DNA of 64,000 bases. It comes from Moritella sp. F3 (lineage in GTDB: Bacteria; Pseudomonadota; Gammaproteobacteria; Enterobacterales; Moritellaceae). The translations under genes were made by a program, and so were the position numbers. Where the stretch lies: assembly GCF_015082335.1 (NCBI RefSeq), contig NZ_BLRL01000020.1, forward strand, positions 1 to 64,000, written 5' to 3'. Shown here in pieces: positions 62,148-64,000 of this stretch (its first letter is position 1; the number at the start of each line of letters is the position of its first letter). The notes beneath the pieces were generated by a model, which worked only from the letters and a program-made list of their open reading frames with translations, searched no databases and was not told the origin of the DNA.

Positions 62148-64000
62148 ATGAAAATGAATCCCCGTCAGGATGAAGCTGTTAAATATATTTCTGGTCCATG
62201 TTTGGTACTTGCTGGTGCAGGCAGTGGTAAAACGCGTGTAATTACCACTAAAATTGCCCACCTAGTACAGAACTGTAGTTATGATGCCAAGAATATTGCT
62301 GCGGTAACCTTTACCAATAAAGCGGCGCGTGAGATGAAAGAGCGTATCGCTCAGACGTTAGGTAAAAAAGAAGCTAAAGGCTTGATGGTTTCAACATTCC
62401 ATACCTTAGGGCTAAACATTATTCGTAAAGAATATAAAACCTTAGGTATCAAACAGGCATTTACCCTGTTTGATGATCAAGACCAATTAGCGCTATTAAA
62501 AGAGCTGACACAAGAGACGTTAGAAGAAGATAAAGAACTTATCGACCAATTACGCAGCGCTATTTCGAATTGGAAGAATGAGTTGGTACTGCCGCCACAA
62601 GCAATTGCCCGTGCGCAGATGCCACAAGACAAATTATTTGCTCAGTGTTATGACGATTACCTCCGTCACATGAAAGCCTATAATGCGTTGGACTTTGATG
62701 ATTTGATCATGATGCCGACGTTGTTATTACGCTTGAATGATGAGGTGCGTGAACGCTGGCAAAATAAGATCCGTTATTTATTGGTGGATGAGTATCAAGA
62801 TACTAATACCAGCCAATATGAATTGGTGAAACTGATCGTAGGCCAGCGCGCTAAATTTACCGTGGTAGGGGATGATGATCAGTCTATTTATTCATGGCGT
62901 GGCGCACGACCTGAAAACCTGACGTTACTACAAAATGATTTCCCTGGTTTGAAAGTGGTGAAGCTCGAGCAAAACTACCGTTCGACGCAGCGTATTTTAA
63001 AAGCCGCCAATATCTTAATTGATAATAATCCGCATGAGTTTAGTAAACGCCTATTCAGTGAATTGAGTTATGGTGAACCGATTAAAGTATTCACCACTAA
63101 AAACGAAGAGCATGAAGCTGAAAAAGTAGTATCAGAACTGCTTGCGCATAAGTTTATGGCGCGTAGTGAATACAAAGATTACGCCATCTTATACCGTGGT
63201 AACCATCAGTCGCGATTATTTGAAAAAGCGTTAATGACTAACCGTATTCCGTATAAAATCAGCGGTGGTACGTCATTCTTCTCGCGCGCCGAGATCAAAG
63301 ACATGATGGCGTATTTACGCTTGTTAGTGAATCCAGATGACGATAATGCCTTTTTACGCGTAGTGAACGTACCGCGTCGTGAGATTGGCCCGACAACATT
63401 AGAAAAGCTCGGTAATTACGCCAACCTGCGTAATATCAGTTTATTCGCGGCCAGTTTTGAAATGGGACTTGAGCAGACATTAACGGGGCGTGGTTTACTT
63501 GCCGTTCGTGGCTTTACCCGCTGGTTAGTTGAGTTATCAGACCAAGAGCAACGTAGCGATAGTATCGATGCTGTGCGCGATATGGTGCGTGATATTCATT
63601 ACGAAGATTGGCTATACGAAACCAGCACCAGTGCGAAAGCGGCTGAAATGCGCATGAAGAATGTCTCTGAGTTATATCGCTGGGTAACAGAAATGCTCAA
63701 AGGTGATGATCTGGATGAAGAGATGACGCTAGCACAAGTGGTGACTCGATTAACGTTGCGTGACATGTTAGAGCGTAATGAAGATGAAGACGATTCTGAT
63801 CAGGTGCAACTGATGACGTACCATGCTTCTAAAGGTCTGGAATACCCGTATGTATTCATGGTCGGTATGGAAGAAGGTATCTTGCCGCATCAAAGTTCGA
63901 TTGATGATGATCCAAATGTCGAAGAAGAACGTCGTTTAGCGTATGTGGGTATTACCCGAGCGCAAAAGGTACTGTTCATGATGTTATGCAAAGAGCGTCG
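62148..64000 (+). CDS. rep: ATP-dependent DNA helicase Rep (3' end outside the window)
   Basis: Superfamily 1A 3'-5' helicase that clears proteins ahead of replication forks. 617 codons are visible of about 670. Walker A GAGSGKT (23-29), FTNKAAREMKERI, DEYQDTN (motif II), DDDQSIYSWRGA (motif III), LEQNYRSTQRI (motif IV), TYHASKGLEYP (motif V) and VGITRAQK (motif VI). The N-terminus MKMNPRQDEA aligns with E. coli Rep. It runs off the right edge without a stop. Confidence 0.95.
   Translation, partial: MKMNPRQDEAVKYISGPCLVLAGAGSGKTRVITTKIAHLVQNCSYDAKNIAAVTFTNKAAREMKERIAQTLGKKEAKGLMVSTFHTLGLNIIRKEYKTLGIKQAFTLFDDQDQLALLKELTQETLEEDKELIDQLRSAISNWKNELVLPPQAIARAQMPQDKLFAQCYDDYLRHMKAYNALDFDDLIMMPTLLLRLNDEVRERWQNKIRYLLVDEYQDTNTSQYELVKLIVGQRAKFTVVGDDDQSIYSWRGARPENLTLLQNDFPGLKVVKLEQNYRSTQRILKAANILIDNNPHEFSKRLFSELSYGEPIKVFTTKNEEHEAEKVVSELLAHKFMARSEYKDYAILYRGNHQSRLFEKALMTNRIPYKISGGTSFFSRAEIKDMMAYLRLLVNPDDDNAFLRVVNVPRREIGPTTLEKLGNYANLRNISLFAASFEMGLEQTLTGRGLLAVRGFTRWLVELSDQEQRSDSIDAVRDMVRDIHYEDWLYETSTSAKAAEMRMKNVSELYRWVTEMLKGDDLDEEMTLAQVVTRLTLRDMLERNEDEDDSDQVQLMTYHASKGLEYPYVFMVGMEEGILPHQSSIDDDPNVEEERRLAYVGITRAQKVLFMMLCKER

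Noticed and set aside
1..64000. Insertion sequences, prophage, CRISPR or integron
   Set aside because: No transposase, integrase, phage or cas gene and no regular direct-repeat array was seen; gene order is largely that of conserved chromosomal loci.

Overview
The window reads as the chromosome of a marine gammaproteobacterium. Gene order echoes E. coli (srkA-dsbA-yihG, yifB/ilvGMED, ilvY/ilvC, pyrBI with an ornithine carbamoyltransferase and a RidA protein nearby, rpmB-rpmG), but the details differ: cadC-cadBA next to pdxY and lysS, an arginine deiminase cluster, an alanine dehydrogenase, an FAD oxidoreductase fused to a VTT membrane domain. A+T-rich intergenic DNA and the protein sequences suggest a Moritella/Psychromonas-like psychrophile; the genus is inference. 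No tRNA, rRNA, insertion sequence, prophage or CRISPR array was recognised.

Layout: 1-0.7 kb, two look-alike terminators; 0.7-9.8 kb, lysine/polyamine block (cadC, cadB, cadA, pdxY, lysS, mdtJI); 9.9-17.3 kb, a LysR regulator, a Yip1 protein, the VTT-oxidoreductase fusion, a MocR regulator and ccoG; 17.4-24.5 kb, srkA-dsbA, an acyl-CoA synthetase, two tandem YihG acyltransferases and comM/yifB; 24.8-42.7 kb, branched-chain amino acid synthesis (ilvL leader and attenuator, ilvGMED, ilvA, ilvY/ilvC), interrupted by ald, a Bax-like glucosaminidase and a DAACS symporter, and by rlmJ, a hydrolase, a K+ channel and ubiK; 42.9-53.4 kb, arginine/carbamoyl-phosphate block on the minus strand (arcD-like, arcA, arcC, arcB/argF, pyrBI with its own leader and attenuator, an ArgR-family regulator, a tandem-thioredoxin-fold protein, a triple RidA protein); 54-61.3 kb, the CSD cysteine desulfurase genes (tcdA, csdE, csdA) interleaved with a thiolase and a PepSY/two-component/YgiW module; 61.6-64 kb, rpmB, rpmG and the start of rep.

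How it fits together: CadC-CadBA takes up and decarboxylates lysine and exports cadaverine, PdxY can supply the PLP that CadA uses, and MdtJI exports polyamines. The Ilv enzymes make Val/Ile/Leu; IlvA releases reactive enamine/imine intermediates that RidA proteins clear. The ADI genes turn arginine into ornithine, NH3 and ATP through citrulline and carbamoyl phosphate, which PyrB also consumes. The most striking observations are in this last block: (1) the regions upstream of arcA and of the triple RidA gene are paralogous over about 315 bp, with the same promoter geometry and a CRP/FNR-type site near -41 in both; (2) the local ArgR carries Asn at the position of E. coli Asp128, the arginine-contacting residue, which makes a citrulline-responsive regulator a concrete hypothesis; (3) the RidA protein is a three-domain single chain, a likely pseudo-trimer.
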